Shown here in pieces: positions 7,807-16,197 of a stretch of 64,000 bases of DNA; position 1 is the first letter of the stretch, and every line of letters starts with the position of its first letter. This stretch comes from Chitinophagales bacterium. Lineage in GTDB: Bacteria > Bacteroidota > Bacteroidia > Chitinophagales > Chitinophagaceae. Position numbers and translations under genes: made by a program. A model generated the notes under the pieces. The model did no database searches and was not told the origin of the DNA. It worked only from the letters and a program-made list of their open reading frames with translations. Where the stretch lies: the NCBI GenBank assembly GCA_017303395.1, contig JAFLBN010000014.1, positions 1 to 64,000 of the forward strand, read 5' to 3'.

Positions 7807-7836
7807 TTTCTTTCTTTTGCTGCCAAAAGAAAGAAA
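7807..7836. repeat. 13-bp palindromic hairpin within the repeat block
   Basis: TTTCTTTCTTTTG, a CTGC loop, and the exact reverse complement CAAAAGAAAGAAA. No T-run fits a terminator and no gene ends here. It resembles palindromic dispersed elements of Bacteroidota genomes. Confidence 0.55.
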
Positions 7837-7865
7837 GGAAGCGTAGGCAAGAGCGCAGCAAAAGG

Positions 7866-7926
7866 CTCGCGGAGAGCAAGGCACATGTTATCGCGAGATT
7901 GCTTCGTCGTACCTCCTCGCAATGAC
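7866..7926 (+). repeat. Dispersed repeat, copy B
   Basis: Same order of motifs as copy A (CTCGCGGAGAGCAAGGCA, GAGATTGCTTCGT, CTCGCAATGAC), in the same orientation, 228 bp downstream. Confidence 0.7.
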
Positions 7927-8045
7927 GCGGCGTAGTGGCAATGACGGGGGAGGTTAGGGCGGTTGCTGCAAAAAAAGAAAAGCTACCTTTCGGGCAGCTT
8001 ATCAGATTGTTGTGCGGGGGTGTGCAAGTAGCACAGGGCAGTGGT

Positions 8046-8234
8046 TTACTGCTCCTGTACTTTTTGCAAAAATGCTTGTAGCTCGGCTTCGGTCAGTCCT
8101 GTTTTCTCCATAATGTTCTGGAGCATTTCGGTGTCTTTGCCGGTGCGTTGTGTTACATCGTTGTTGTTCAGCATCGGAAACTCGCGTTTCAGGTGGCCTT
8201 TCATTTTGTTCCAGTTCTTCAAAATCTCCTGCAT
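8046..8234 (-). CDS. CsbD-like small stress protein
   Basis: A 62-residue protein, MQEILKNWNKMKGHLKREFP at the start. The pattern WNKMKGHLKREF, then DDV-like and an intermediate basic stretch, resembles the CsbD general-stress family (typically 60-70 residues, WNQxKGxxKexfG). The function of CsbD proteins is unknown; many are induced by stress. A purine-rich AGGAAG lies just before the ATG. It stands alone between the repeat block and the oppositely oriented DUF721 gene. Confidence 0.65.
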   Translation of the reverse strand: MQEILKNWNKMKGHLKREFPMLNNNDVTQRTGKDTEMLQNIMEKTGLTEAELQAFLQKVQEQ

Positions 8235-8328
8235 CTTCCTAATCGTTTAATGAAATAGAACACCTATCTCTGCCGGCGAAGGTAGTCTTTAATATGCCAT
8301 TATCGGGGAAAGGTTTAACTTTACAGGT

Positions 8329-8610
8329 ATGGGTCAGTATAGCATTGGTGAGGCACTGAACCTGCTGATGGAAAAAAGCGGGTGGAAGCCAAAGGCGCAC
8401 GAACTGCGTATGCGCGAGGAGTGGGAACAGATAGCAGGTAAAACGATATCGAAATATACCCGCAACCTGTACCTGAGTGGTGGTACACTTACTATCTATA
8501 CAGATGTTGCCGCACTGAAGCAGGAACTGCTGCTGGCTAAGCCTCAGCTAATGGCTACCATCAATGAGTATTTTGCAGAGCAGGTGGTAAAGGAGATTAA
8601 TATCAAATAA
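8329..8610 (+). CDS. DUF721 family protein (DciA-like)
   Basis: A 93-residue protein of the DUF721 family: an N-terminal helix region (IGEALNLLMEKSGWKPKAHELRMREEWEQIAG) followed by a small beta domain (YTRNLYLSGGTLTIYTDVAALKQELLL). Family members related to DciA help load the replicative helicase in many bacteria; whether this Bacteroidota type does so is inferred. TAACTTTA, one base from the -7 consensus, ends 5 bases before the ATG. Confidence 0.8.
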   Translation: MGQYSIGEALNLLMEKSGWKPKAHELRMREEWEQIAGKTISKYTRNLYLSGGTLTIYTDVAALKQELLLAKPQLMATINEYFAEQVVKEINIK

Positions 8611-8644
8611 TCTGTATCCGGGTGTTTTATTGGCAGGCTGCGGC

Positions 8645-9346
8645 CTAAAAGATGTTCATCAGCTCGTTGAGGCTGGCTATCTCGTATGTTGGCTTGTGGC
8701 GGTGTGGTGTGCGTGCGGGGTTGTAGTACACCTGGTCTATACCTGCGTAGAAGGCTCCGAGTATGTCTATCTCCAGCGCATCGCCTATCATAATGCTTTC
8801 CTCGGCTTTGGCACTTGCTGTTTGCAGGGCGAAGTTGAAGATGGCAGCCTGTGGTTTCATGCTGTTGCTCATCTCGCTGGTGATGAGGTGGGTGAAGTAT
8901 TGGCTGATGCCGCTTATCTGTAGTTTCTGGCGTTGGGTGCTTTCAAACCCGTTGGTGATGAGGTGCATGGTGTAGCCTTGTGCTTTGCAATGCTCCAGCA
9001 CTTCGGTAGCGTATGGTGTCAGGCGGCGCTGATTGGGCAGTATCTCTAAGTAGGCACTGCTCAGTTCGTGTGCCAGGTGCGGGTCTCCTATCTTAAAATC
9101 GAGCAGGGTGAGGGCAAAGCGTTTCCAGCGCAGTTCGTCGCGCTTCAGGAAACCATTGCGAAAGCGTGCCCAGAGGCGCTCGTTGTGCTCGTTGTAGGAT
9201 GTGGCAAATGCCTCGTAGTCTGTAATGCCGAGGTCCTTGAGCCTGCATTCTTCGTACACCTGCAGCAGGGTGTGCGCCGAGTTGGCGTCAAAATCCCACA
9301 GGGTGTGGTCGAGGTCGAAGAAGAGGTGTTTGTAATGAGCAGGCAT
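8645..9346 (-). CDS. HAD hydrolase, YjjG-type pyrimidine nucleotidase
   Basis: A cytoplasmic 233-residue HAD phosphatase. The nucleophile motif FFDLDHTLWDFD is at the N-terminus, motif II is LITNGF, the Lys is in SNSMKPQAAIF, and motif IV is MIGDALEIDILGA, so the active site is complete. The overall pattern fits the YjjG/YfnB group, which dephosphorylates non-canonical pyrimidine nucleotides and helps clean nucleotide pools. The start at 9346 (MPAHYKHLFFDLD) is preferred over 9385, which would add an unconserved leader. Confidence 0.85.
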   Translation of the reverse strand: MPAHYKHLFFDLDHTLWDFDANSAHTLLQVYEECRLKDLGITDYEAFATSYNEHNERLWARFRNGFLKRDELRWKRFALTLLDFKIGDPHLAHELSSAYLEILPNQRRLTPYATEVLEHCKAQGYTMHLITNGFESTQRQKLQISGISQYFTHLITSEMSNSMKPQAAIFNFALQTASAKAEESIMIGDALEIDILGAFYAGIDQVYYNPARTPHRHKPTYEIASLNELMNIF

Positions 9347-9436
9347 TGTCAGAAAGGCGTTAGTTGGTTTAACGTAAAAAGCCATCCTTTGTGGGGATAG
9401 CTTTTCAGTGTTATTAAAACCGTAGCCCGAAAAAGC

Positions 9437-9763
9437 TTATTGATTCTTTTTGCGGTGGTAGATTTTGTCGTCGAAGAACTCGCTTGTAGATTGCAGGGCA
9501 GGGTTTGCCATGCGTTCGTATATGCGAGATATTTCGATTTGCTCTTTGTTTTCGTGTATTTCTTCCAGGTTGTCTGCATGGCTGCTGAATTCATCCAGCT
9601 TGCGGTGCAGTTCTTCCTTCATGGTAACAGCAATCTGGTTTGCACGGCGGCTCATTACCACGATAGATTCGTACAGATTTCCTGTTTTGTTTTTGATAGC
9701 AACAACGTCGCGGGTTTCAACCAGCGGGTTCACTGCTGCTAATGCTTTTCTATTTAAGCTCAT
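9437..9763 (-). CDS. rpoZ: DNA-directed RNA polymerase omega subunit
   Basis: A 108-residue Bacteroidota-type omega subunit, which stabilises the beta-prime subunit of RNA polymerase. The diagnostic segment is NLYESIVVMSRRANQIAVTM, equivalent to the RxxxARQI helix of omega. Its ATG lies inside the 3' end of bamD (14-bp overlap), so the two are translationally coupled. The bamD-rpoZ order is typical of this phylum. Confidence 0.88.
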   Translation of the reverse strand: MSLNRKALAAVNPLVETRDVVAIKNKTGNLYESIVVMSRRANQIAVTMKEELHRKLDEFSSHADNLEEIHENKEQIEISRIYERMANPALQSTSEFFDDKIYHRKKNQ

Positions 9764-10565
9764 TGCGTAACTGTTTTACAATGTTATCTGCCTTGGTATA
9801 ATATTCCTCAGCGTCGCGAAGATACTTAGAATTTGGATAACCGTCAACTAATTCTCTGTATGCGTTGATGGCGTTGGCGTAGCGTTCCTCTTGTTTCTCC
9901 TTCACACTCTCTCCCGCAAACTTAAACCACGATTTTACAATCATATACTGGTACAGGTCGCTGTTCTTCGATTCGGGGAAGTTGCGCATCAGCTGCTTGT
10001 AGGTAACGCTGGCAGCCCTGTACTGGCCTATATTATAGTATAGTTTGGCAGCATCGGCTTCTTTGGTTTCCAGTTTGCTGCGGCATTCGTCTATGTATTT
10101 GTTGGCTTCAGCCGCACGCGGGCTTTCGGGGTGCGCGTTGATGAAGGTTTGCAGAGCATCCATGGCACGTTCGGTGCTTTGCTGCTCCAGAGATGGCTTT
10201 GGCGACATTTTGTACAGGCAATAGCCATAGAGAAACTCTATCTCGTCGGCATCCTTGCTGGTAGGGAAGAATTCCAGGTAGTTTTTGAAGTGGTAAGACG
10301 CAGACAGGTAGTCTTTCAGGTTGTAAAAGCTGTATGCGTAGCGGTAGTACATGGGCTCGTAGTTGCGTGTATTCTTCATTACAGGCACCAGGCTTTCGTA
10401 CAGGCCATTGGCTTGCTGCCACTTCTTACGGTCGTAGAACTCGTTGGCTTTCTTCAGTTTATAGTTTACGTCTTTGCTCTTCAGGGCACGCTCGTAGCCG
10501 CTGCAGCCGAATAACAGGCTGATGCTGAGCATCATGAAGAGGATATAACTATGGCGTTTTTGCAT
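9750..10565 (-). CDS. bamD: Outer-membrane assembly lipoprotein BamD
   Basis: A periplasmic lipoprotein of the BAM machine that inserts beta-barrels into the outer membrane. The signal ends in the lipobox LLFGC. The 271-residue mature chain is made of TPR repeats (for example KANEFYDRKKWQQANGLYESL and YRAASVTYKQLMRNFPESK), as in BamD. The start at 10565 is chosen because TATTTTTG, an exact -7 element, ends 8 bases before it and lies within the longer reading frame. It overlaps rpoZ by 14 bp. Confidence 0.9.
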   Translation of the reverse strand: MQKRHSYILFMMLSISLLFGCSGYERALKSKDVNYKLKKANEFYDRKKWQQANGLYESLVPVMKNTRNYEPMYYRYAYSFYNLKDYLSASYHFKNYLEFFPTSKDADEIEFLYGYCLYKMSPKPSLEQQSTERAMDALQTFINAHPESPRAAEANKYIDECRSKLETKEADAAKLYYNIGQYRAASVTYKQLMRNFPESKNSDLYQYMIVKSWFKFAGESVKEKQEERYANAINAYRELVDGYPNSKYLRDAEEYYTKADNIVKQLRNELK

Positions 10566-10573
10566 GAGGATGG

Positions 10574-10581
10574 CAAAAATA
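10574..10581 (-). promoter_or_regulatory. -7 promoter element of bamD-rpoZ
   Basis: TATTTTTG on the reverse strand matches TAnnTTTG and ends 8 bases before the bamD ATG, implying a very short or absent leader. Confidence 0.55.
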
Positions 10582-10655
10582 AAGAAACCGAGTTGCTTTC
10601 CCATATATATGGTATAAAACTCTGTTAAATCAGGGTTTTACAGTCATTTCACAAG

Positions 10656-10674
10656 TTATCCACAATTATCTACA
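10656..10674 (+). promoter_or_regulatory. Two adjacent DnaA-box-like sequences
   Basis: TTATCCACA (10656-10664, consensus) and TTATCTACA (10666-10674, one mismatch) lie one base apart between the divergent bamD and mraZ genes. DnaA control of the division cluster is possible but unproven. Confidence 0.4.
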
Positions 10675-10759
10675 GGATATGCACATGGGTTTATGAACAT
10701 AGCGTGAAAAATAGCCTGAAAACCTTTGCTGTAAAGGGGTTTAGCCATATCGTTCCTTG

Positions 10760-10820
10760 TGGAAAAATATGGGTTCTCCAAATTCCCTAAATGTGTGGGA
10801 AAAAGTGTTGTTTTGTGGTA
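10760..10820 (+). promoter_or_regulatory. Putative MraZ binding region upstream of mraZ
   Basis: MraZ proteins bind repeats of TGGGN with 5-base spacers in front of their own operon. Here TGGAA (10760) and TGGGT (10770) are 10 bases apart, with TGGGA (10796) and TGGTA (10816) a further 26 and 20 bases on. The spacing is only partly regular, so this is tentative. Confidence 0.4.
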
Positions 10821-10849
10821 GAAAAGGTAGAAATATCCCAAAATCGTCA

Positions 10850-11320
10850 ATGACAAGCTTTCTCGGAGAATATGAAGTTGCTGTAGATGCCAAAGGCCGC
10901 TTTTTGCTGCCTGCAGGCTTCCGCAAGCAGTTGCCTGAAGATGGCGCTGCACGCTTCGTTATTAACCGTGGGTTTGAAAACTGCCTTTCCATGTTTACGG
11001 TAGATAGCTGGAATGTACTGGCAGAAAAAGTAAACAAGCTCAACGACTTCAATCCTAAAGTGCGTGAGTTCAAGCGCCTGTTTATGAACGGCGCCAACTT
11101 CGTGGATGTGGACAGTGCTGGTCGCATATTGTTGCCAAAGCCATTGCAGGAATACGCATCTATCAAGAAAGACATGATATTCTCTGCACAGGGCAATAAA
11201 ATTGAGCTGTGGGATAAAGATACGTATTACGCGTACATACGCCAGCATGCGGCAGGCTTTAGCGACCTGGCTGCAGAGGTGGCAGGTAGTGGTTTTGTGA
11301 ACCCATTTGAAAATCTATAA
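10850..11320 (+). CDS. mraZ: Transcriptional regulator MraZ
   Basis: First gene of the dcw cluster, a 156-residue DNA-binding repressor with two SpoVT/AbrB-like halves. The motif pair is DAKGRFLLPAGFR (N-terminal half) and DSAGRILLPKPLQEYA (C-terminal half), the two DxxGRxxxP signatures of MraZ. The start at 10850 (MTSFLGEYEVAVDAKGR) aligns with the family; the longer in-frame start at 10757 would add 31 unconserved residues across the likely operator. Its stop is one base before the rsmH ATG. Confidence 0.93.
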   Translation: MTSFLGEYEVAVDAKGRFLLPAGFRKQLPEDGAARFVINRGFENCLSMFTVDSWNVLAEKVNKLNDFNPKVREFKRLFMNGANFVDVDSAGRILLPKPLQEYASIKKDMIFSAQGNKIELWDKDTYYAYIRQHAAGFSDLAAEVAGSGFVNPFENL

Positions 11321-11321
11321 A

Positions 11322-12236
11322 ATGGGTGACTCCACTTTTTACCACACAACGGTCCTTTTGAAGGAAACGGTAGATGGGCTGGATATAAAAAGCGATGGTG
11401 TGTATGTAGATGCCACTTTTGGTGGTGGTGGCCATAGCAGAGAGATACTGAGCAGGCTGGGCGAAAACGGAAGGCTGATAGCTTTTGACCAGGACACAGA
11501 TGCGTGGCGCAACAAACCCGATGACGACAGGTTGATACCTGTTACGGAAAACTTTCGCTACCTGAGCAAGTTTTTGAGGCTGCACGGATACAGAGAGGTA
11601 GATGGGATACTGGCCGATTTGGGTGTAAGTTCTTTTCAGTTTGATACAGCAGAGCGTGGTTTCTCTATTCGCTTCGATGGTCCGCTGGATATGCGGATGG
11701 ATAAACGGGCAGAGCAAACCGCAGCCAATGTGCTGAAGACATACAGCGAGCAGCAGTTGCACAAACTCTTTGAACAATACGGAGAGGTGCGCAACTCTAA
11801 ACAGCTTGCAAAACATATAGTGGATAAGAGAGCTACTGTAGTGTTGAATAGTATAGATGCACTGAAGGGTATGCTGGCGCCGATTATGAAGGGGAATCCC
11901 AATCGTTATCTGGCACAGGTTTTTCAGGCGCTGCGCATAGAGGTGAATGATGAGATGGGTGCGCTGAAAGATTTGCTGATGCAATCGGCACAATGCCTGA
12001 AGCCCGGAGGCAGGCTGAGTGTTATCACCTTCCATTCGCTGGAGGACAGGCTGGTGAAGCAGTATATGAAGAACGGAACGTGGGAGGAAGCAGAGAAAGA
12101 TGTATTTGGCCGCACGCTGCACAAAGCACCGCTGAGGCTTATAAATAACAAAGCCGTAGAACCTACGGAAGAAGAAATTAAAAACAATTCAAGGGCACGA
12201 AGCGCCCGTTTAAGGATAGCAGAAAAGATAGCATGA
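11322..12236 (+). CDS. rsmH: 16S rRNA (cytosine1402-N4)-methyltransferase RsmH (MraW)
   Basis: Methylates N4 of C1402 in the ribosomal P site using S-adenosylmethionine. The 304-residue protein has the hallmark start HTTVLLKETV, the SAM loop DATFGGGGHS, DADLGVSS-type motif ILADLGVSSFQFD, ERGFS and the C-terminal VITFHSLEDRLVK. The ATG at 11322 follows the mraZ stop by one base. It overlaps ftsL by 4 bp (ATGA). Confidence 0.95.
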   Translation: MGDSTFYHTTVLLKETVDGLDIKSDGVYVDATFGGGGHSREILSRLGENGRLIAFDQDTDAWRNKPDDDRLIPVTENFRYLSKFLRLHGYREVDGILADLGVSSFQFDTAERGFSIRFDGPLDMRMDKRAEQTAANVLKTYSEQQLHKLFEQYGEVRNSKQLAKHIVDKRATVVLNSIDALKGMLAPIMKGNPNRYLAQVFQALRIEVNDEMGALKDLLMQSAQCLKPGGRLSVITFHSLEDRLVKQYMKNGTWEEAEKDVFGRTLHKAPLRLINNKAVEPTEEEIKNNSRARSARLRIAEKIA

Positions 12237-12610
12237 GCACCCAGAACACACACAATGTAACAGAGCAGGAACAACAACCTGCACAACGTGTGCGAAGCGA
12301 TTGGAAAACGCTGGTGGATAAACTGTCTTACAAAGCTATCGTTAATAATATCCCCTTCCTTGCTTTTGTGGCATTGCTGGCGGTGTTGTACATCAACAAC
12401 TCTCAACGCGCAGTAGATATGCAACGCGAGCTGAATAAGGAAAACAAAGTATTGAAAGAACTACGCTGGAAATATATGGATGTGAGCAGCAAGCTCATGT
12501 ATGTGAAGATGGAGAGTGAAGTGATAAAACGTGCATCGTCGTTGGGTATGAAGCCCATGTCGCTGCCCGCATACAGTATAGTTGTTGACAGTACTATATA
12601 CAAACCGTAA
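12233..12610 (+). CDS. ftsL: FtsL-like division protein
   Basis: A 125-residue bitopic membrane protein in the ftsL position. A cytoplasmic N-terminus of about 40 residues precedes one membrane helix (IPFLAFVALLAVLYI) and a periplasmic coiled coil (RAVDMQRELNKENKVLKELRWKYMD). FtsL bridges FtsQ and the FtsW-FtsI synthase in the divisome. Sequence identity in this family is low, so the call rests on topology and position. It overlaps rsmH by ATGA. Confidence 0.82.
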   Translation: MSTQNTHNVTEQEQQPAQRVRSDWKTLVDKLSYKAIVNNIPFLAFVALLAVLYINNSQRAVDMQRELNKENKVLKELRWKYMDVSSKLMYVKMESEVIKRASSLGMKPMSLPAYSIVVDSTIYKP

Positions 12611-12618
12611 AGGGGAAA

Positions 12619-14706
12619 TTGACAGTAAAACAAGACATAAGGTTCAGGGTGTATGTGGCATTCACATGCATTTGCCTGTTTGGGTTTGCCATCATACTGA
12701 AGGTTGCCTACATACAGGTAAATGAAGGGCCGGAGCTGCGCAAGCTGGCGAAGGAGATGCACACACGTACTACTACACTGCCTGCAGAGCGTGGAAACAT
12801 CTACACCGAGCAGGGGGCTTTATTGTGTTCTACCATTCCGCAGTTTGATGTGCATATAGATTTCTCTGTCATCAAGCCCGATACGTTTAAGCGTTATGCA
12901 GATACATTGGCACTGTGCATGGCAGCATTGTTTAAAGATGCACCTGCTGCAAAGTATAAGGCTGCACTGAACGAAGGTTTCAAAAAGCAATCGCGCTACT
13001 GGTTGTTGAAGAAGAACCTGCCATACTACGACTATCAGGCACTGCGCAGCCTGCCGATATTTAATAAAGGCAAAAGGCGTGGTGGTTTTATAGAAGACCC
13101 GCAAATCAAACGCATCAATCCGTATGGCATGCTGGCATTCCGTACCATAGGCTTGTGGAGAGAGAACAGCCAGACAGTAGGTATGGAGCGCACGTATGAT
13201 ACGGTGCTGAAAGGAGATAACGGCACACGTATAGAGCGTAAAGAAACAGGTGGTGTATGGATGCCTGTAGAAGGCAGTGAGGTAGAGCCTAAGAACGGAC
13301 AAGATATTGTTACCACGCTGGATATAGGCATACAGGAAGTGGCAGAGCATGCGCTGAAGAGTGTGCTGGAGCAGTACAAGTGTAAATATGGTACCTGTGT
13401 TGTGATGGAAGCACAGACCGGTAAGATACGTGCACTGGTAAATCTGGGCCAGCAACAGGATGGTACTTACTGGGAAGATTTTAACTATGCTATGTCTCCC
13501 ACAGAGCCGGGCTCAACCTTCAAGCTGATGACGCTGATGGCTTTGTTGAAAGACAAGTATATCACTATTGATAAACATGTAGACTGTCAAAAAGGTATTG
13601 CACATTTCGGTAATCTTACACTGAAGGACTCTCACCTTGGCATGGGAGATATGAGTATCAAAGATGCGTTCGCACATTCATCGAACGTAGCAATGGCAAA
13701 ACTGGGTTATCAGTTCTACCAATCGAACCCCAAAAAATATCTGGACCATCTGCACGACCTGCATCTGGACAGAAAAACAGGTATAGACCTGAGTGGTGAG
13801 CGTGCACCACGTGTGAAGAAGCCGGGGCAAAGTGACTGGAGTGCTACCACACTGCCATGGATGGCTTACGGTTACGAAATACAGATAACACCACTGCATA
13901 CTTGTATGGTGTACAATGCTGTGGCAAATGGTGGTAAGCTGATGCGCCCGTACCTGATAAGCGAGATACGTGAATACGGTAAGACGATAAAAAAATACGA
14001 ACCGAAAGTGCTGGAAGAAGCAGTAGCAGATACTTCAACCATCCGCCAGTTGCAGGATTGTATGAAAGAAGTGGTGCTGACAGGTACTGCCAAACACATC
14101 CGCAGTCCGTTCTATGGCATAGCAGGCAAAACAGGTACTGCACAGGTTGCGGATAAAGGCATCAAATACAGTGATGGCGTGTATCAGGGTTCGTTTGTGG
14201 GTTATTTTCCTACAGATAAACCAAAATATACCATAGCAGTAGTGATACGTACCAACAAAGGTTCGGGTGCATACTACGGTGGTGTGATAGCTGCGCCTGT
14301 ATTCAGGATGATTGCCGATAAGGTATTTGCAAGCAGCAAAGGTTGGATAGGTCCGCTGGATAGCATTGCACAGAAAAGTGATAAACGTATGGTGGCAAAC
14401 AGCGCACCTGCTGCCAGCTACGATGTACTGATGCGCCGCATGGGACGCAAAGCGCCATCGGTTGCAGACAACTACATCATAAATGTGACAACCGATACCG
14501 TGAAGAAAGAACTGGTGCATACAACAAAAGTATTTGCAGGGCAAGTGCCGAATGTGAGTGGTATGGGTTTGAAAGATGCGGTGTTCTTGCTGGAAAAACA
14601 AGGTATGAAAGTAGTGGTGCGTGGCAGAGGTAAGGTTGCTTATCAGTCGCTGGCGCCGGGTACAAAAATTAATAAAGGACAAACAATAGAACTGCAGCTT
14701 AGCTAA
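12619..14706 (+). CDS. ftsI: Penicillin-binding protein FtsI (division transpeptidase) with PASTA domain
   Basis: Cross-links septal peptidoglycan together with FtsW. The 695 residues comprise a membrane anchor (about 10-30), a dimerisation domain and a transpeptidase domain with S299-T-F-K302, S354-S-N356 and K504-T-G. A PASTA domain (about 637-695, GQVPNVSGMGLKDAVFLLEKQG) ends the chain, which is usual in Bacteroidota but not in E. coli FtsI. The start is TTG at 12619, with AAGGGGAAA just before it; no ATG is available before the anchor helix. The stop touches the murE ATG. Confidence 0.93.
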   Translation: MTVKQDIRFRVYVAFTCICLFGFAIILKVAYIQVNEGPELRKLAKEMHTRTTTLPAERGNIYTEQGALLCSTIPQFDVHIDFSVIKPDTFKRYADTLALCMAALFKDAPAAKYKAALNEGFKKQSRYWLLKKNLPYYDYQALRSLPIFNKGKRRGGFIEDPQIKRINPYGMLAFRTIGLWRENSQTVGMERTYDTVLKGDNGTRIERKETGGVWMPVEGSEVEPKNGQDIVTTLDIGIQEVAEHALKSVLEQYKCKYGTCVVMEAQTGKIRALVNLGQQQDGTYWEDFNYAMSPTEPGSTFKLMTLMALLKDKYITIDKHVDCQKGIAHFGNLTLKDSHLGMGDMSIKDAFAHSSNVAMAKLGYQFYQSNPKKYLDHLHDLHLDRKTGIDLSGERAPRVKKPGQSDWSATTLPWMAYGYEIQITPLHTCMVYNAVANGGKLMRPYLISEIREYGKTIKKYEPKVLEEAVADTSTIRQLQDCMKEVVLTGTAKHIRSPFYGIAGKTGTAQVADKGIKYSDGVYQGSFVGYFPTDKPKYTIAVVIRTNKGSGAYYGGVIAAPVFRMIADKVFASSKGWIGPLDSIAQKSDKRMVANSAPAASYDVLMRRMGRKAPSVADNYIINVTTDTVKKELVHTTKVFAGQVPNVSGMGLKDAVFLLEKQGMKVVVRGRGKVAYQSLAPGTKINKGQTIELQLS

Positions 14707-16173
14707 ATGATATTGCTGAAAGACATATTAACAGGTATAACACCACTGCGCATAGCGGGCGATACTTCTGTAGAAGTAAAAGCCCTAAGCATAGACTCTC
14801 GCAAAGTGCAGGCAGGTACTGTATTTATTGCAGTGCGTGGTACTACGGTTGATGGTCATCAGTTTATAGACAAAGCAATAGCACAGGGTGCAGCGGTGAT
14901 AGTGTGCGAAGATATGCCTGCAATAACAGCAGATAATGTTGTGTATGTGCAGGTAAAAGATAGCGCGTATGCAGCAGGTGTTATGGCAGATGCTTTCTAC
15001 GGCAATCCTTCTGCAAGGATGAAAGTAGTAGGTGTAACAGGTACCAATGGCAAGACCACTACTACTACGCTGCTCTATCAGTTGTACAAAGCACTGGGCT
15101 ATAAAGTTGGGTTGATATCTACAGTGCAGAATCACATAGACGAAGTAGTAGAGATAGCAACACACACTACACCCGATGCAATATCTGTACAATCGCTGCT
15201 GGGGCGTATGGCAGATGCGGGTTGCGAATATGTGTTTATGGAAGTGAGCTCTCATGCTATACATCAGCAACGTATAGCGGGGCTGCGTTTTGCAGGTGCG
15301 GCTTTCACCAACATCACACACGACCATCTCGACTATCACAAAACATTCGACGAGTATATACGTGTTAAAAAGCAACTGTTCGACTACCTGCCTGAAACTG
15401 CATTTGCATTGACCAATGCAGATGACAAGCGTGGTATGGTGATGCTGCAAAACACAAAAGCAGACAAACATGCATACAGCCTGAAGGCACCTGTATCCTT
15501 CAAAGGAAAAGTGCTGGAAAACAACCTGACAGGTTTGGTGATGACGGTAGAAGGTACCGAAGCACACTTCAGGATGATAGGCACATTCAATGCATACAAT
15601 CTGCTGGCTGTATATGGTATTGCAGTGCTGCTGGGCGAAGATAAAATGCAGGTGCTATCTATACTCAGCAATCTGCACGGTGCGCCGGGCAGGTTCGAAA
15701 CGCAGATGTCTGACAAAGACAGCATACTGGGTATAGTAGATTATGCACACACACCCGATGCGCTGATAAATGTACTGGCAACAGTAAATCAATTGCGTAC
15801 CAAAGGACAGCAACTGATAACGGTTGTAGGCTGCGGTGGTGACAGGGACAGTGCAAAGCGCCCGGTAATGGCAGAAGTAGCATGCGAGCATAGCGACAGA
15901 GCCATACTGACATCGGACAACCCACGCAGCGAAGACCCTGAAGCGATACTGAACGAAATGGAATCGGGATTGACAGGCGTACAAAAAAGAAGGTCATTAA
16001 GAATAACAGACAGGAAGGAAGCGATAAAAACAGCAGTGGCACTGGCGCAGCCGGGAGACATAGTGCTGGTAGCAGGAAAAGGACATGAAACATACCAGGA
16101 AATAAAAGGTGTCAAACATCCTTTTGATGACAGAGAAGTATTGAAAGAAATGTTTGCAACACTTGAAAAATAA
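14707..16173 (+). CDS. murE: UDP-MurNAc-tripeptide synthetase MurE (meso-diaminopimelate adding)
   Basis: Adds the third stem-peptide residue to UDP-MurNAc-L-Ala-D-Glu, using ATP. The P-loop is VTGTNGKTTTT (near residue 115). The motif D404-N-P-R407 is the signature of enzymes that take meso-diaminopimelate instead of lysine, so this organism's wall is expected to be of the DAP type. Length (488) is normal. It starts at the base after the ftsI stop, and 24 bp separate it from mraY. Confidence 0.95.
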   Translation: MILLKDILTGITPLRIAGDTSVEVKALSIDSRKVQAGTVFIAVRGTTVDGHQFIDKAIAQGAAVIVCEDMPAITADNVVYVQVKDSAYAAGVMADAFYGNPSARMKVVGVTGTNGKTTTTTLLYQLYKALGYKVGLISTVQNHIDEVVEIATHTTPDAISVQSLLGRMADAGCEYVFMEVSSHAIHQQRIAGLRFAGAAFTNITHDHLDYHKTFDEYIRVKKQLFDYLPETAFALTNADDKRGMVMLQNTKADKHAYSLKAPVSFKGKVLENNLTGLVMTVEGTEAHFRMIGTFNAYNLLAVYGIAVLLGEDKMQVLSILSNLHGAPGRFETQMSDKDSILGIVDYAHTPDALINVLATVNQLRTKGQQLITVVGCGGDRDSAKRPVMAEVACEHSDRAILTSDNPRSEDPEAILNEMESGLTGVQKRRSLRITDRKEAIKTAVALAQPGDIVLVAGKGHETYQEIKGVKHPFDDREVLKEMFATLEK

Positions 16174-16197
16174 AAGAGACTAACCAACTGATAGCTG

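Larger units (their letters stand above)
7560..7930. repeat. Gene-free block of dispersed intergenic repeats
   Basis: This stretch holds no credible gene. It contains two copies of a roughly 55-60-base repeat (7638-7692 and 7866-7926), a 13-bp hairpin (7807-7836) and a short hairpin GCCGTC-GGGAT-GACGGC near 7598-7614. Sequences of the type GAGATTGCTTCGT...CTCGCAATGAC are known as dispersed repeats in bacterial genomes; here they cluster beside mobile-element genes. Confidence 0.6.

Noticed and set aside
7807-7836. 13-bp hairpin as a transcription terminator
   Set aside because: No gene ends nearby and neither side has a T-tract after the stem.
7562-7879. 105-codon minus-strand frame in the repeat block
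   Set aside because: It is made of dispersed repeats and the palindrome; composition is not protein-like.
11259-12122. 287-codon minus-strand frame over rsmH
   Set aside because: Antisense to rsmH, no recognisable domain, and would overlap the whole gene.
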